A DNA stretch of 5,149 nucleotides, taken from positions 1 to 5,149 of the forward strand of contig SKIM01000132.1 in NCBI GenBank assembly GCA_007116445.1. Direction: 5' to 3'. Source of the DNA: Natronohydrobacter sp. (GTDB taxonomy: Bacteria; Pseudomonadota; Alphaproteobacteria; Rhodobacterales; Rhodobacteraceae). Shown piece by piece: positions 1-5,149 of this stretch. The notes beneath the pieces were generated by a model that searched no databases, was not told the origin of the DNA, and was given only the letters and a program-made list of their open reading frames with translations. How positions within the stretch are numbered: position 1 is the stretch's first letter; the number at the start of each line of letters is the position of its first letter. The position numbers and the translations under genes are program-made.

Positions 1-1742
1 AGGCCATCCCCGAGCGAGATTGCGTGCAGACCAGAGGTCAGCGCCGTCACATTGGTCTGGAAGCCCAGTTCCTGCAGCGGCTCCACGAGGTTTTCGGCCC
101 ATGTGCCCGCCTCGATCTGATAGGTGCCGAAGCTGTTGACCAGATGCGGCATGGACACGGCTTGCTGCACATCCATCCCCCAGTCGAGATGGGCGATGAT
201 CGCCTGCGCCGTGTAGCCGATGATCGTCGCGCCACCGGGGCTGCCGATGCTCAGCACAGGTTCGCCGTCTCGCAGCACGATGGTCGGTGACATGGAGGAA
301 CGCGGACGCTTGCCGGGTTCAACGCGGTTGGCGATGGGGTGGCCGCCCGCATGGGTGCGGAATGAAAAATCGGTCAGCTCATTGTTCAGAAGCATCCCGC
401 GCGTGAAGATGCGCGAGCCGAATCCGCTTTCGATGGTGGTGGTCATCGACAGCACATTCCCGTGCGGATCGACGATGGAAATATGCGAGGTCGCGGGCCG
501 CTCGACCGTTCTATCGTCGCCCCAGAGCAGCGCATGGTCCCATTCCGGCTCGCCTGCCGAGACTTCGGGCAGGGCATCATCGCCGCGAAGCAATTCCGCC
601 CGCGCGGCCAGATACCCCGCGTCGATCAGGCCCGCGACCGGCACCGGCACGAAATCGCTATCGGCCAGATAGCGGCCACGATCGGCGAAAGCGAGCCGTG
701 TCGCATCACCCATCAGGCGGCGGGTTTCCACGTCCTGCGGATCCATCTCGCCCAGATCGAAATGCTCCAGCTTGCCGAGGATCTGCGCAATCGCCACTGC
801 GCCCGAGGAGGGCGGACCCATCCCGCAGACATCCGCGCCGCGGTAGCTCTGGCAGACGGCCGGGCGCTCGATCACCTCATACCGTTCCAGATCACGCATT
901 GACAAGAGGCCCGGCAGGGTCTCGGTCCGCGTGGCTGCAACGATATCGGCGGCGATCTCGCCAGTGTAGAAGGCGCTCACACCGCGCGCAGCGATCTGGC
1001 GCAGGGTATCGGCATAGGCGGCATTGACCAGCATCGCCCCGGCCTGAAGTGGTGCGCCATCGGGCAGGAAATACTCTGCTGTGGCCGGGAAAACTGCAAG
1101 GCTCTCAGCGGCTGAGGCGACCGATTCGGCCAGCCGGGTTGACACGGTGAAGCCGTCCTCGGCGAGGCCGATCGCCTCGGCGAACAGCCCGCCCCAGTTG
1201 CTGCGGCCCCAACGGCGATGGGCGTCTTCCATCAGGCGCGGCGTGCCGGGCGTGCCGACCGAACGGCCACTGACCACGGCATCCATGAAGGTCAGCGGCT
1301 CGCCGTTCTCATCCTGAAACAGGCGTGTATTGGCCGCGAGGGGCGCTGTTTCGCGCCCGTCCAGCGTGGTGATTTCGCCTGTTTCCGCATCATACCAGAC
1401 GAGGAATGCGCCCCCGCCCAGACCCGACGATTGCGGCTCGACCAGTCCCAGCACGGCCTGAACGGCGACCATGGCATCGGCTGCTGTGCCGCCTTCGCGC
1501 AAGACGCGCGCGCCTGCATCCACGGCCAGCGGATGGGCCGCCGCGACCATCCAGGTTTCGGCTTCGACGGTGCGGCCTTCGGATTTGGCCTCAAGGGCTG
1601 CGGCTGCGGCGTCTGAGATCCCCTGAAACGCCTGTGTGACCCCGGTTTCGGGTTCGGGCACAACAATGTCTGATGTCTGCTGTGCCGAGGCTGGCAAAGC
1701 GAGCGCAAGGCCGATAGCCGTCGCGGTAATGGGTCGAAACAT
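1..1742 (-). CDS. ggt: Gamma-glutamyltransferase (GGT) precursor, 3' end cut by window
   Basis: Periplasmic Ntn-hydrolase that transfers or hydrolyses the gamma-glutamyl group of glutathione and related compounds. The frame is open for 580 codons from ATG 1742 to the window edge. Seen: a signal peptide at residues 1-20 ending in PASA before QQ (likely cleavage A20/Q21); a GGT-type segment around 85-118 (GTAADAMVAVQAVLG, then GLGGGAF); R130 in LDGRETAP, matching the substrate-carboxylate arginine R114 of the E. coli enzyme; PPSSG at about 310-314; ATSHISIVD with T418 as the expected autoprocessing and catalytic nucleophile (E. coli T391); SSMSPT at 482-487; and the oxyanion-hole motif GSPGG at 500-504. 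It should self-cleave before T418 into large and small subunits. The end reached (TSGLHAISLGDG) corresponds to roughly 20 residues before the usual C-terminus. C297 and C306 could form a disulfide. The region before SSMSPT is shorter than in E. coli. The start is supported by the signal peptide and a ribosome binding site. Confidence 0.96.
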   Translation of the reverse strand, partial: MFRPITATAIGLALALPASAQQTSDIVVPEPETGVTQAFQGISDAAAAALEAKSEGRTVEAETWMVAAAHPLAVDAGARVLREGGTAADAMVAVQAVLGLVEPQSSGLGGGAFLVWYDAETGEITTLDGRETAPLAANTRLFQDENGEPLTFMDAVVSGRSVGTPGTPRLMEDAHRRWGRSNWGGLFAEAIGLAEDGFTVSTRLAESVASAAESLAVFPATAEYFLPDGAPLQAGAMLVNAAYADTLRQIAARGVSAFYTGEIAADIVAATRTETLPGLLSMRDLERYEVIERPAVCQSYRGADVCGMGPPSSGAVAIAQILGKLEHFDLGEMDPQDVETRRLMGDATRLAFADRGRYLADSDFVPVPVAGLIDAGYLAARAELLRGDDALPEVSAGEPEWDHALLWGDDRTVERPATSHISIVDPHGNVLSMTTTIESGFGSRIFTRGMLLNNELTDFSFRTHAGGHPIANRVEPGKRPRSSMSPTIVLRDGEPVLSIGSPGGATIIGYTAQAIIAHLDWGMDVQQAVSMPHLVNSFGTYQIEAGTWAENLVEPLQELGFQTNVTALTSGLHAISLGDG

Positions 1743-1747
1743 ACTTA

Positions 1748-1753
1748 TCCCCC
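1748..1753 (-). promoter_or_regulatory. Ribosome binding site of ggt
   Basis: On the minus strand this reads GGGGGA, ending 5 nt before the ATG at 1742. It is purine-rich and a fair rather than perfect Shine-Dalgarno match. It supports the start that gives a clean signal peptide. Confidence 0.55.
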
Positions 1754-1830
1754 TGTTTTTGCAACACACGGAGGGCGCAAGCTCAACAGGCGACTGCGGC
1801 AAGCTGTGCTAAACCCCCGGATGTATGGTC

Positions 1831-1859
1831 AACACAGCAACAAAATCTTGCTCTGTCAA
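1831..1859 (-). promoter_or_regulatory. Possible sigma70-type promoter for ggt
   Basis: In the 143-bp gap between the stress-protein stop and ggt, the minus strand has a perfect TTGACA (complement of 1854-1859), then 17 bp, then TGTGTT (complement of 1831-1836), a weak -10. This would leave a leader of roughly 80 nt. A second TTGACC overlaps the -10 but has no good partner. The -35 is convincing and the -10 is not, so an activator or a relaxed alphaproteobacterial promoter is possible. I see no strong terminator for the upstream stress-protein gene in this gap, so read-through into ggt cannot be excluded. Confidence 0.35.
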
Positions 1860-1885
1860 TCGCACAACCGGGGTCGCGATGCGGG

Positions 1886-2713
1886 TTAATGCGACATCAT
1901 CACGGGCAGCCGCGCGTCGGTCAGAATATCGCGTGTCACGCCGCCCAGCAGGTCTTCGGTGAACTTGCTGTGCTCATAAGCCCCCATCACCAACATATCC
2001 GCGCCAAGCTCCGCGCTGGTATCGAGCAGCATTTGTGTAATCCGCCGCCGACCAGGCGCGCGCTGAACATGCTCCGCCGTGATGCCGTGGCGCTGCAGAT
2101 AGGCCATGATGCCGTCGCCCGCTTCGGGCTTTGGCTCGGGATCTTTGGCGATGGTGACAAGTGTGATCTTTTCGACACCGCCGAAGACATTGAGCAGATC
2201 CGACAGCGCCCGTGTTGCCGCGCGCTTGCCATCCCAGGCCAGCACGACATGGGCCGGTGCGCCCCCGGTGAAATCGTCAGGCACCGTGACGACGGGGCGG
2301 CCACCACGCAGGGCCACGATATCGGGGCGCACTTCGGCATGTTCGCGGCCCACTTCCGCAGCATGGCGGGTCATCACCACCAGGTCATAGGCGCGGGCAT
2401 GGCGGGGCAGGCTGAAAGACTCGACCTCGTGCAGATCGATGAAGCCGGCCTGATCAAGACTGCCGAGCGCGGCAACTTGCGCTTCGAATTCGCGTCTGAT
2501 GCGGGCCGCGGCTTCGTCTTCGCGCCCGCTGAGCATGCGGGCCACATCCTTGCTCAGGAAGGCCCGGTGGCGGCTCTCAAGTGGTAGCGGGCCGTGCCAG
2601 ACAACCCCGGTGACATGCGCCTTGTCGCGCTGCTGCAGGCGCAAGGCAAAGCGCAATGCGCTGCAGCTCGCAACATCGCCTGAAAAGGCGACCAGAATAC
2701 TCTTCAATGCCAT
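1886..2713 (-). CDS. Universal stress protein, tandem UspA domains
   Basis: Cytoplasmic stress-response protein of 275 residues, the length expected for two fused Usp domains of about 140 residues each. Domain 1 covers about residues 4-145, beginning KSILVAFSGD and ending RPVVTVP. Domain 2 covers about 155-274, with AWDGKRAATRAL at 159-170 and the typical C-terminal block LVMGAYEHSK (241-250) followed by LLGGVTRDIL and LPVMMSH. In ATP-binding Usp proteins this block reads G-2X-G-9X-G(S/T). Here G244 and G257 are kept, the second glycine is E247, and the final S/T position is G258, so nucleotide binding is doubtful. The start at 2713 is chosen over the in-frame ATG at 2782 because a near-perfect Shine-Dalgarno lies just before it and family members start at this point (MALKSIL). 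The gene is divergent from the transporter operon and co-directional with ggt. The exact physiological role is unknown. Confidence 0.93.
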   Translation of the reverse strand: MALKSILVAFSGDVASCSALRFALRLQQRDKAHVTGVVWHGPLPLESRHRAFLSKDVARMLSGREDEAAARIRREFEAQVAALGSLDQAGFIDLHEVESFSLPRHARAYDLVVMTRHAAEVGREHAEVRPDIVALRGGRPVVTVPDDFTGGAPAHVVLAWDGKRAATRALSDLLNVFGGVEKITLVTIAKDPEPKPEAGDGIMAYLQRHGITAEHVQRAPGRRRITQMLLDTSAELGADMLVMGAYEHSKFTEDLLGGVTRDILTDARLPVMMSH

Positions 2714-2720
2714 GACTTTT

Positions 2721-2728
2721 TCCTCCCT
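2721..2728 (-). promoter_or_regulatory. Ribosome binding site of the universal stress protein gene
   Basis: The minus strand reads AGGGAGGA, 7 nt before the ATG at 2713. This strong match decides the start in favour of 2713 rather than the longer in-frame option at 2782. Confidence 0.8.
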
Positions 2729-2736
2729 CAGGCAGC

Positions 2737-2747
2737 CATGGCGCGCG
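2737..2747. repeat. Direct repeat CATGGCGCGCG, copy 1
   Basis: This 11-bp word recurs perfectly at 2807-2817, exactly 70 bp on, and a shorter version CATGGCGCC is at 2911-2919. All lie in the divergent region. No function is known. Confidence 0.4.
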
Positions 2748-2806
2748 GGTGGCACGCCAGACTTGGAGATACAAAACCGCAAGCCATTGGATCAGACAAG
2801 AGGGTG

Positions 2807-2817
2807 CATGGCGCGCG
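2807..2817. repeat. Direct repeat CATGGCGCGCG, copy 2
   Basis: Perfect second copy of the word at 2737-2747. It sits just upstream of the AT-rich section that holds the operator-like palindrome. Confidence 0.4.
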
Positions 2818-2833
2818 ACGCGATATTGTTGCG

Positions 2834-2849
2834 CATGTGGCGTTACAAA
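2834..2849. promoter_or_regulatory. Degenerate copy of the operator-like site
   Basis: CATGTGGCGTTACAAA matches the 2865-2880 palindrome at 13 of 16 positions, sharing TGTGGCG and TACAA. Its own symmetry is poorer. The 31-bp centre spacing is about three helical turns, so both sites would face the same side of the DNA. Confidence 0.35.
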
Positions 2850-2851
2850 AG

Positions 2852-2863
2852 TTACAAATGTAA
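2852..2863. repeat. Short dyad TTACA-AA-TGTAA
   Basis: Five-base perfect arms are separated by 2 bp, located between the two operator-like sites. The right half of the upstream site (TTACAAAA) and this dyad share the word TTACAAA. It could be part of the same binding array or chance in AT-rich DNA. Confidence 0.3.
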
Positions 2864-2864
2864 A

Positions 2865-2880
2865 CTTGTGGCGCTACAAG
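2865..2880. promoter_or_regulatory. Operator-like 16-bp palindrome
   Basis: CTTGTGGCGCTACAAG pairs at 7 of its 8 symmetric positions and has a central CG dinucleotide. Even length with a central CG is the usual style of LacI-family operators, but the family of the regulator cannot be read from the site. It lies about 135 bp before the tctC start, in the divergent region, so it could serve either gene. A degenerate copy lies 31 bp upstream (2834-2849). Confidence 0.45.
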
Positions 2881-2949
2881 CTTTGCACATTAACACGAAT
2901 GCAGTTGCCACATGGCGCCCTCTTAATATTTCATATGTTCAGCAGGTGT

Positions 2950-2963
2950 GGAGAGAGAGAGAG
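2950..2963 (+). repeat. (GA)n simple-sequence tract in the tctC leader
   Basis: Six and a half GA units preceded by one more G lie about 50 bp before the tctC ATG, probably inside the mRNA leader. Such tracts can vary in length by slippage. At this position a change would alter leader length or structure rather than the protein. Confidence 0.6.
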
Positions 2964-2996
2964 TCTTTCCTTGGGAGCGCTTGCAATTTCAGATCT

Positions 2997-3004
2997 GGGA
3001 GGAG
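2997..3004 (+). promoter_or_regulatory. Ribosome binding site of tctC
   Basis: GGGAGGAG lies 9 nt before the ATG at 3014. This strong Shine-Dalgarno fixes the start at 3014 and argues against an in-frame GTG at 2948, which has no such site and would bury the signal peptide 22 residues in. Confidence 0.8.
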
Positions 3005-3013
3005 ATCGAGACC

Positions 3014-3982
3014 ATGACCAAGAGTTTCTCGCGTCGTTTCATTTTCAGCCTTGCTGCGGCTGCGTCTTGTGCGCTTGCCTTGCCTGCGCAAGCTTCTGAC
3101 TGGCAGCCGAACCGTCCTGTGGAGATGGTCATCATGGCCGGGCAGGGCGGCGGGGCGGATCGTCTGGCGCGGCTCTTTCAATCCATCATCCAGCAAGAAC
3201 GACTTGCGCGGATGCCCTTCATGCCGGTCAACAAAGGCGGCGGTTCCGGGGCCGAGGGTCTGCGCTACCTCAAGGACAACCACGGCAATCCGACCATTAT
3301 CATGGCGACGCTCAACAGCTACTTCACAACGCCGATTCAGACGGATCTCGGCGTCGATATCGAAGAATTCACACCGCTTGCACGCATGGCTGTGGACACC
3401 TTCGCGCTCTGGGTGAATGCTGACAGCGGGATCGAAACGCTCGATCAGTATATCGAAGCCGTCAAGGCCGCCGATGGTGCCTGGCGTATGGGCGGGACAG
3501 GCTCTGGACAGGAAGACAGCCTTGTGACGGCACTTCTGGAGCGTGAGTTTGGCATTCGCCACACCTATGTCCCGATGGGCGGTGGCGGTGAAGTCGCGAC
3601 CCAGCTGGCCGGGGGGCATATCGATTCGACTGTGAATAATCCGTCCGAAGCGATCAGCCTCTGGCAGGCCGGTCGTGTGCGCCCGATTGCCTTGCTGACG
3701 CCCGAACGGTTGGAAAGCATGCCCGGCGTTCCGACCTTCGCCGAGCTTGGCACACCGCTTGAATACTACATGCAGCGCAGCTTCGTGGCACCCGGTGGGC
3801 TGACTGAAGAACAGCAGACCTACTATATCGACCTGTTGCGCGCGCTGAGTGAAACCGAAGTCTGGCGGAATTACGCAGCCGAACAGGCGCTGATGACGGA
3901 TTTCATCTATGGCGACGAGCTTCAGGCCTACTTCCTGAGCGAACGGGAAATGCACAGAGAACTTCTGGCCTCCATAGAATAA
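3014..3982 (+). CDS. tctC: TTT-family periplasmic substrate-binding protein (TctC/Bug type)
   Basis: Extracytoplasmic receptor of 322 residues, normal for the family, that captures a solute and hands it to the TctB-TctA membrane complex. Seen: a signal peptide with SRR at 6-8, a hydrophobic core about 9-24 and likely cleavage after AQA (A27/S28). The RR pair resembles a Tat motif only weakly, so Sec export is as likely. Family landmarks are RPVEMVIMAGQGGGADRLAR (34-53, first ligand loop), NKGGGSG (73-79), GTGSGQEDSL (161-170), GGGGEVATQLAGGHID (189-204), GRVRPIALL (220-228) and VPTFAELG (239-246). The first loop reads GQGGGAD instead of the common P-x-PGG-x-x-D, suggesting a divergent subgroup. 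The ligand cannot be predicted; known relatives bind citrate, other carboxylates, amino acids such as aspartate and glutamate, or aromatic acids. It is the first gene of the operon and followed by a stem-loop. The symbol denotes family, not proven citrate specificity. Confidence 0.93.
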   Translation: MTKSFSRRFIFSLAAAASCALALPAQASDWQPNRPVEMVIMAGQGGGADRLARLFQSIIQQERLARMPFMPVNKGGGSGAEGLRYLKDNHGNPTIIMATLNSYFTTPIQTDLGVDIEEFTPLARMAVDTFALWVNADSGIETLDQYIEAVKAADGAWRMGGTGSGQEDSLVTALLEREFGIRHTYVPMGGGGEVATQLAGGHIDSTVNNPSEAISLWQAGRVRPIALLTPERLESMPGVPTFAELGTPLEYYMQRSFVAPGGLTEEQQTYYIDLLRALSETEVWRNYAAEQALMTDFIYGDELQAYFLSEREMHRELLASIE

Positions 3983-4018
3983 GGGCCGCGCGCTCTCTCC
4001 AAGCCCTGACCTGAGCAT

Positions 4019-4047
4019 GCCGGATGCAGCCTGATGCCGCATCCGGC
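4019..4047 (+). other. Intercistronic stem-loop between tctC and tctB
   Basis: GCCGGATGC (4019-4027) and GCATCCGGC (4039-4047) form a perfect 9-bp, GC-rich stem with an 11-nt loop. No T-run follows, so it is not a standard intrinsic terminator. It begins 37 nt after the tctC stop, in a 96-nt gap. Such structures between a binding-protein gene and its membrane-subunit genes commonly protect the upstream mRNA from 3' exonucleases or cause partial termination. The arms resemble enterobacterial REP sequences in base composition, probably by chance. Confidence 0.65.
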
Positions 4048-4062
4048 CCCGTCGCGCCCTGC

Positions 4063-4068
4063 AAGGAG
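4063..4068 (+). promoter_or_regulatory. Ribosome binding site of tctB
   Basis: AAGGAG lies 10 nt before ATG 4079 and only 4 nt before an in-frame GTG at 4073. Either start is possible and the proteins differ by two residues. ATG is preferred for its codon, though the spacing is slightly long. Confidence 0.6.
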
Positions 4069-4078
4069 CCCTGTGTCC

Positions 4079-4585
4079 ATGATTAAATCCGTGATGAAAC
4101 CTGAAAGTCTGATTGCTTTGGCCCTGATGGGGTTCTCGGCTTATCTGATGTGGCATGCGACCGTGTTGCCGATCGGCTGGGACGGCGCGCGGGGGCCGGG
4201 CGGGGGCGCGTTTCCCTTCTGGCTTTCCATGATCATGTTCGTTGCTTCAAGCGGCATCTTCCTGCGCTCGGTTCTGGCGGGCGTGCGCCCGGCTGATCTG
4301 ACACCATTCTTTGAGCCAGGTATGCTGGGGCAGGTGCTGGCGGTCGTCTTGGCGCTGGGCGTGACGATCCTGCTGATGCCGATCCTCGGGGCGTATGTGG
4401 CGATACCGTTGTTCATGCTCTGGTATCTGCGTTTCTTCGGGCGCAACGGCTGGACTGTGTCGCTCTCGCTGACGCTGATCACGCCGGTTGTGCTGTTTTT
4501 CTTCTTCGAGGTGGCGCTTCTGATCCTGCTGCCAAAAGGGATCACCGAGCCGCTTTTCTTCCCGCTCTACGCAATGTTCTTCTGA
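4079..4585 (+). CDS. tctB: TTT transporter small membrane subunit (TctB family, DUF1468)
   Basis: Inner-membrane subunit of 168 residues, typical for the family, that pairs with TctA to form the transport channel. Hydrophobic segments lie at about 10-28, 45-63, 82-100, 101-120 and 126-150. The third and fourth are nearly continuous, broken by the P101 and G104 region, so four or five passes are possible. The loop GPGGGAFPFW (39-48) is the recognisable family mark after the first helix (usual form GPGxFP). Sequence conservation in this family is low, and identification relies on size, topology, this motif and position between tctC and tctA. The tctA start follows 13 nt after its stop, which suggests translational coupling. 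A longer start at 4034 is open but would begin inside the stem-loop and lacks a ribosome binding site. Confidence 0.9.
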   Translation: MIKSVMKPESLIALALMGFSAYLMWHATVLPIGWDGARGPGGGAFPFWLSMIMFVASSGIFLRSVLAGVRPADLTPFFEPGMLGQVLAVVLALGVTILLMPILGAYVAIPLFMLWYLRFFGRNGWTVSLSLTLITPVVLFFFFEVALLILLPKGITEPLFFPLYAMFF

Positions 4586-4598
4586 AAGCGCCCCTCTC

Positions 4599-5149
4599 AT
4601 GGAAATCCTCTCACTTCTCGGCCAGGGTTTTGCAACCTCGCTGATGCCGCTCAATATCGGGATCGTCATCGTCGGCGTAACGCTGGGGCTGTTCATCGGC
4701 GCGATGCCGGGTCTTGGCTCGGTCAATGGCGTGGCGATCGTGCTGCCGCTGACCTTCATCGTGCCGCCGGCTTCCGCGATCATCTTCCTTGCCGCGCTTT
4801 ATTACGGCGCGATGTATGGCGGCGCGATCAGCTCGATCCTGCTGGGCATACCTGGATCATCGACGGCTGTGGCCACCACCTTCGACGGACGCCCCATGGC
4901 ACAGCAGGGCAAGGCGGGTCTCGCGCTGATCGCCGCGGCCGGCGCGAGCTTTGTGGGGGGCACGATCTCGGTGATCCTGTTCACACTTTTCGCAGCCCCC
5001 CTCGCGGATCTGGCGCTGAAATTCGGTCCGGCGGAGAATTTCGCGCTGGTGCTTCTGGCCTTCACGACCTTTGTTGGGCTGGGCGGGGATGACACGCTCA
5101 AGACCATCGTGATGATCTGTCTGGGGCTTGTGCTGTCGACCGTCGGACT
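4599..5149 (+). CDS. tctA: TTT transporter large membrane subunit (TctA), 3' end cut by window
   Basis: Main permease of the tripartite tricarboxylate transporter, thought to couple uptake to an ion gradient. The first 183 codons are present; full-length members have about 500 residues. Family motifs seen in order: LGLFIGAMPGLGSVNGVAIVL (about 29-49), LYYGAMYGGAISSILLGIPGS (67-87), TTFDGRPMAQQGKAGLAL (93-110), and ASFVGGTISVILF (116-128). The family usually has LLNIPGT where this protein has LLGIPGS, a modest deviation near the conserved glycine-rich signature. Hydrophobic stretches at roughly 14-35, 44-68, 107-134 and 146-160 fit the N-terminal membrane domain. No clear Shine-Dalgarno precedes ATG 4599 (only GAAAG at 4584-4588, overlapping the tctB stop), so translation probably depends on ribosomes finishing tctB. 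Confidence 0.95.
   Translation, partial: MEILSLLGQGFATSLMPLNIGIVIVGVTLGLFIGAMPGLGSVNGVAIVLPLTFIVPPASAIIFLAALYYGAMYGGAISSILLGIPGSSTAVATTFDGRPMAQQGKAGLALIAAAGASFVGGTISVILFTLFAAPLADLALKFGPAENFALVLLAFTTFVGLGGDDTLKTIVMICLGLVLSTVG

Larger units (their letters stand above)
2714..3013. promoter_or_regulatory. Divergent intergenic regulatory region
   Basis: This 300-bp stretch has no credible gene. It separates the minus-strand stress-protein gene from the plus-strand transporter operon and must hold promoters for both. It is clearly more AT-rich than the genes, especially 2820-2940. It contains palindromic and repeated words listed separately. Core promoters are not obvious. For the transporter, AT-rich TTAATATTTCATATGTT (2923-2939) is the likeliest -10 area, but no well-spaced -35 is visible. 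For the stress gene, the minus strand has TTGTCT (complement of 2794-2799) and TTGTAT (complement of 2769-2774), but they are 19 bp apart. Regulator-dependent promoters would fit this picture. Confidence 0.6.

Noticed and set aside
1859..1880. Possible terminator after the stress-protein gene (ATCGC and GCGAT arms)
   Set aside because: The arms are only 5 bp with a 12-nt loop and no T-run on the minus strand.
1889..2587. A 232-codon open frame on the plus strand opposite the universal stress protein
   Set aside because: It is a shadow of the Usp gene: composition is artefactual and the opposite strand matches a known family end to end.
2714..2782. Longer N-terminus for the universal stress protein from ATG 2782
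   Set aside because: The extension lacks family similarity, while a strong Shine-Dalgarno directly precedes ATG 2713.
2948..3013. Extended TctC start at GTG 2948
   Set aside because: No ribosome binding site is seen, and it would place 22 charged residues before the signal peptide.
4034..4078. Longer TctB start at ATG 4034
   Set aside because: It starts within the stem-loop, has no Shine-Dalgarno, and adds a proline/arginine-rich stretch not typical of the family.
2939..4156. A 405-codon open frame on the minus strand opposite tctC
   Set aside because: It is antisense to a clear TctC-family gene, rich in His, Arg and Gln as expected of a shadow frame in GC-rich DNA, resembles no family I know, and runs into the regulatory region.
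4247..4783. A 178-codon minus-strand frame opposite tctB and tctA
   Set aside because: It is a shadow frame spanning two genuine membrane-protein genes, with no recognisable domain.

Overview
The window comes from a GC-rich bacterium. Protein styles, codon use and the tctC-tctB-tctA layout suggest an alphaproteobacterium, plausibly Rhodobacterales; this is an inference from sequence character, not a taxonomic match. The gene content is that of ordinary chromosome. There is no phage, transposon, CRISPR array, tRNA or rRNA. Both ends cut through genes.

Left half, minus strand: a nearly complete gamma-glutamyltransferase (ggt, 1-1742, last ~20 codons missing) with a Sec signal peptide and an intact catalytic threonine. 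A 143-bp gap (1743-1885) separates it from a tandem-domain universal stress protein (1886-2713, also minus). That gap carries a good -35-like hexamer and a Shine-Dalgarno site for ggt, so ggt probably has its own promoter.

Middle: a 300-bp AT-richer divergent intergenic region (2714-3013) lies between the stress-protein gene and the transporter operon. It holds the most regulatory-looking DNA in the window: a 16-bp palindrome with a central CG (2865-2880), a degenerate copy 31 bp upstream (2834-2849), a TTACA/TGTAA dyad between them, repeated CATGGCGC words, and a (GA)n tract in the transporter leader.

Right half, plus strand: a tripartite tricarboxylate transporter (TTT) operon in the usual order. 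It consists of the periplasmic binding protein (tctC, 3014-3982), the small membrane subunit (tctB, 4079-4585) and the large membrane subunit (tctA, 4599 to the window end, about the first 183 codons). A 9-bp-arm stem-loop (4019-4047) sits between tctC and tctB, where it could let the binding protein be made in excess over the membrane subunits.

The three modules could be related: a periplasmic enzyme that releases glutamate from gamma-glutamyl compounds lies near a secondary carboxylate transporter. Nothing in the sequence proves this link. I see no clearly new biological system here. The best leads are the divergent operator region, the inter-cistronic stem-loop, the shortened lid-loop region of the GGT and the atypical ligand loop of the binding protein.
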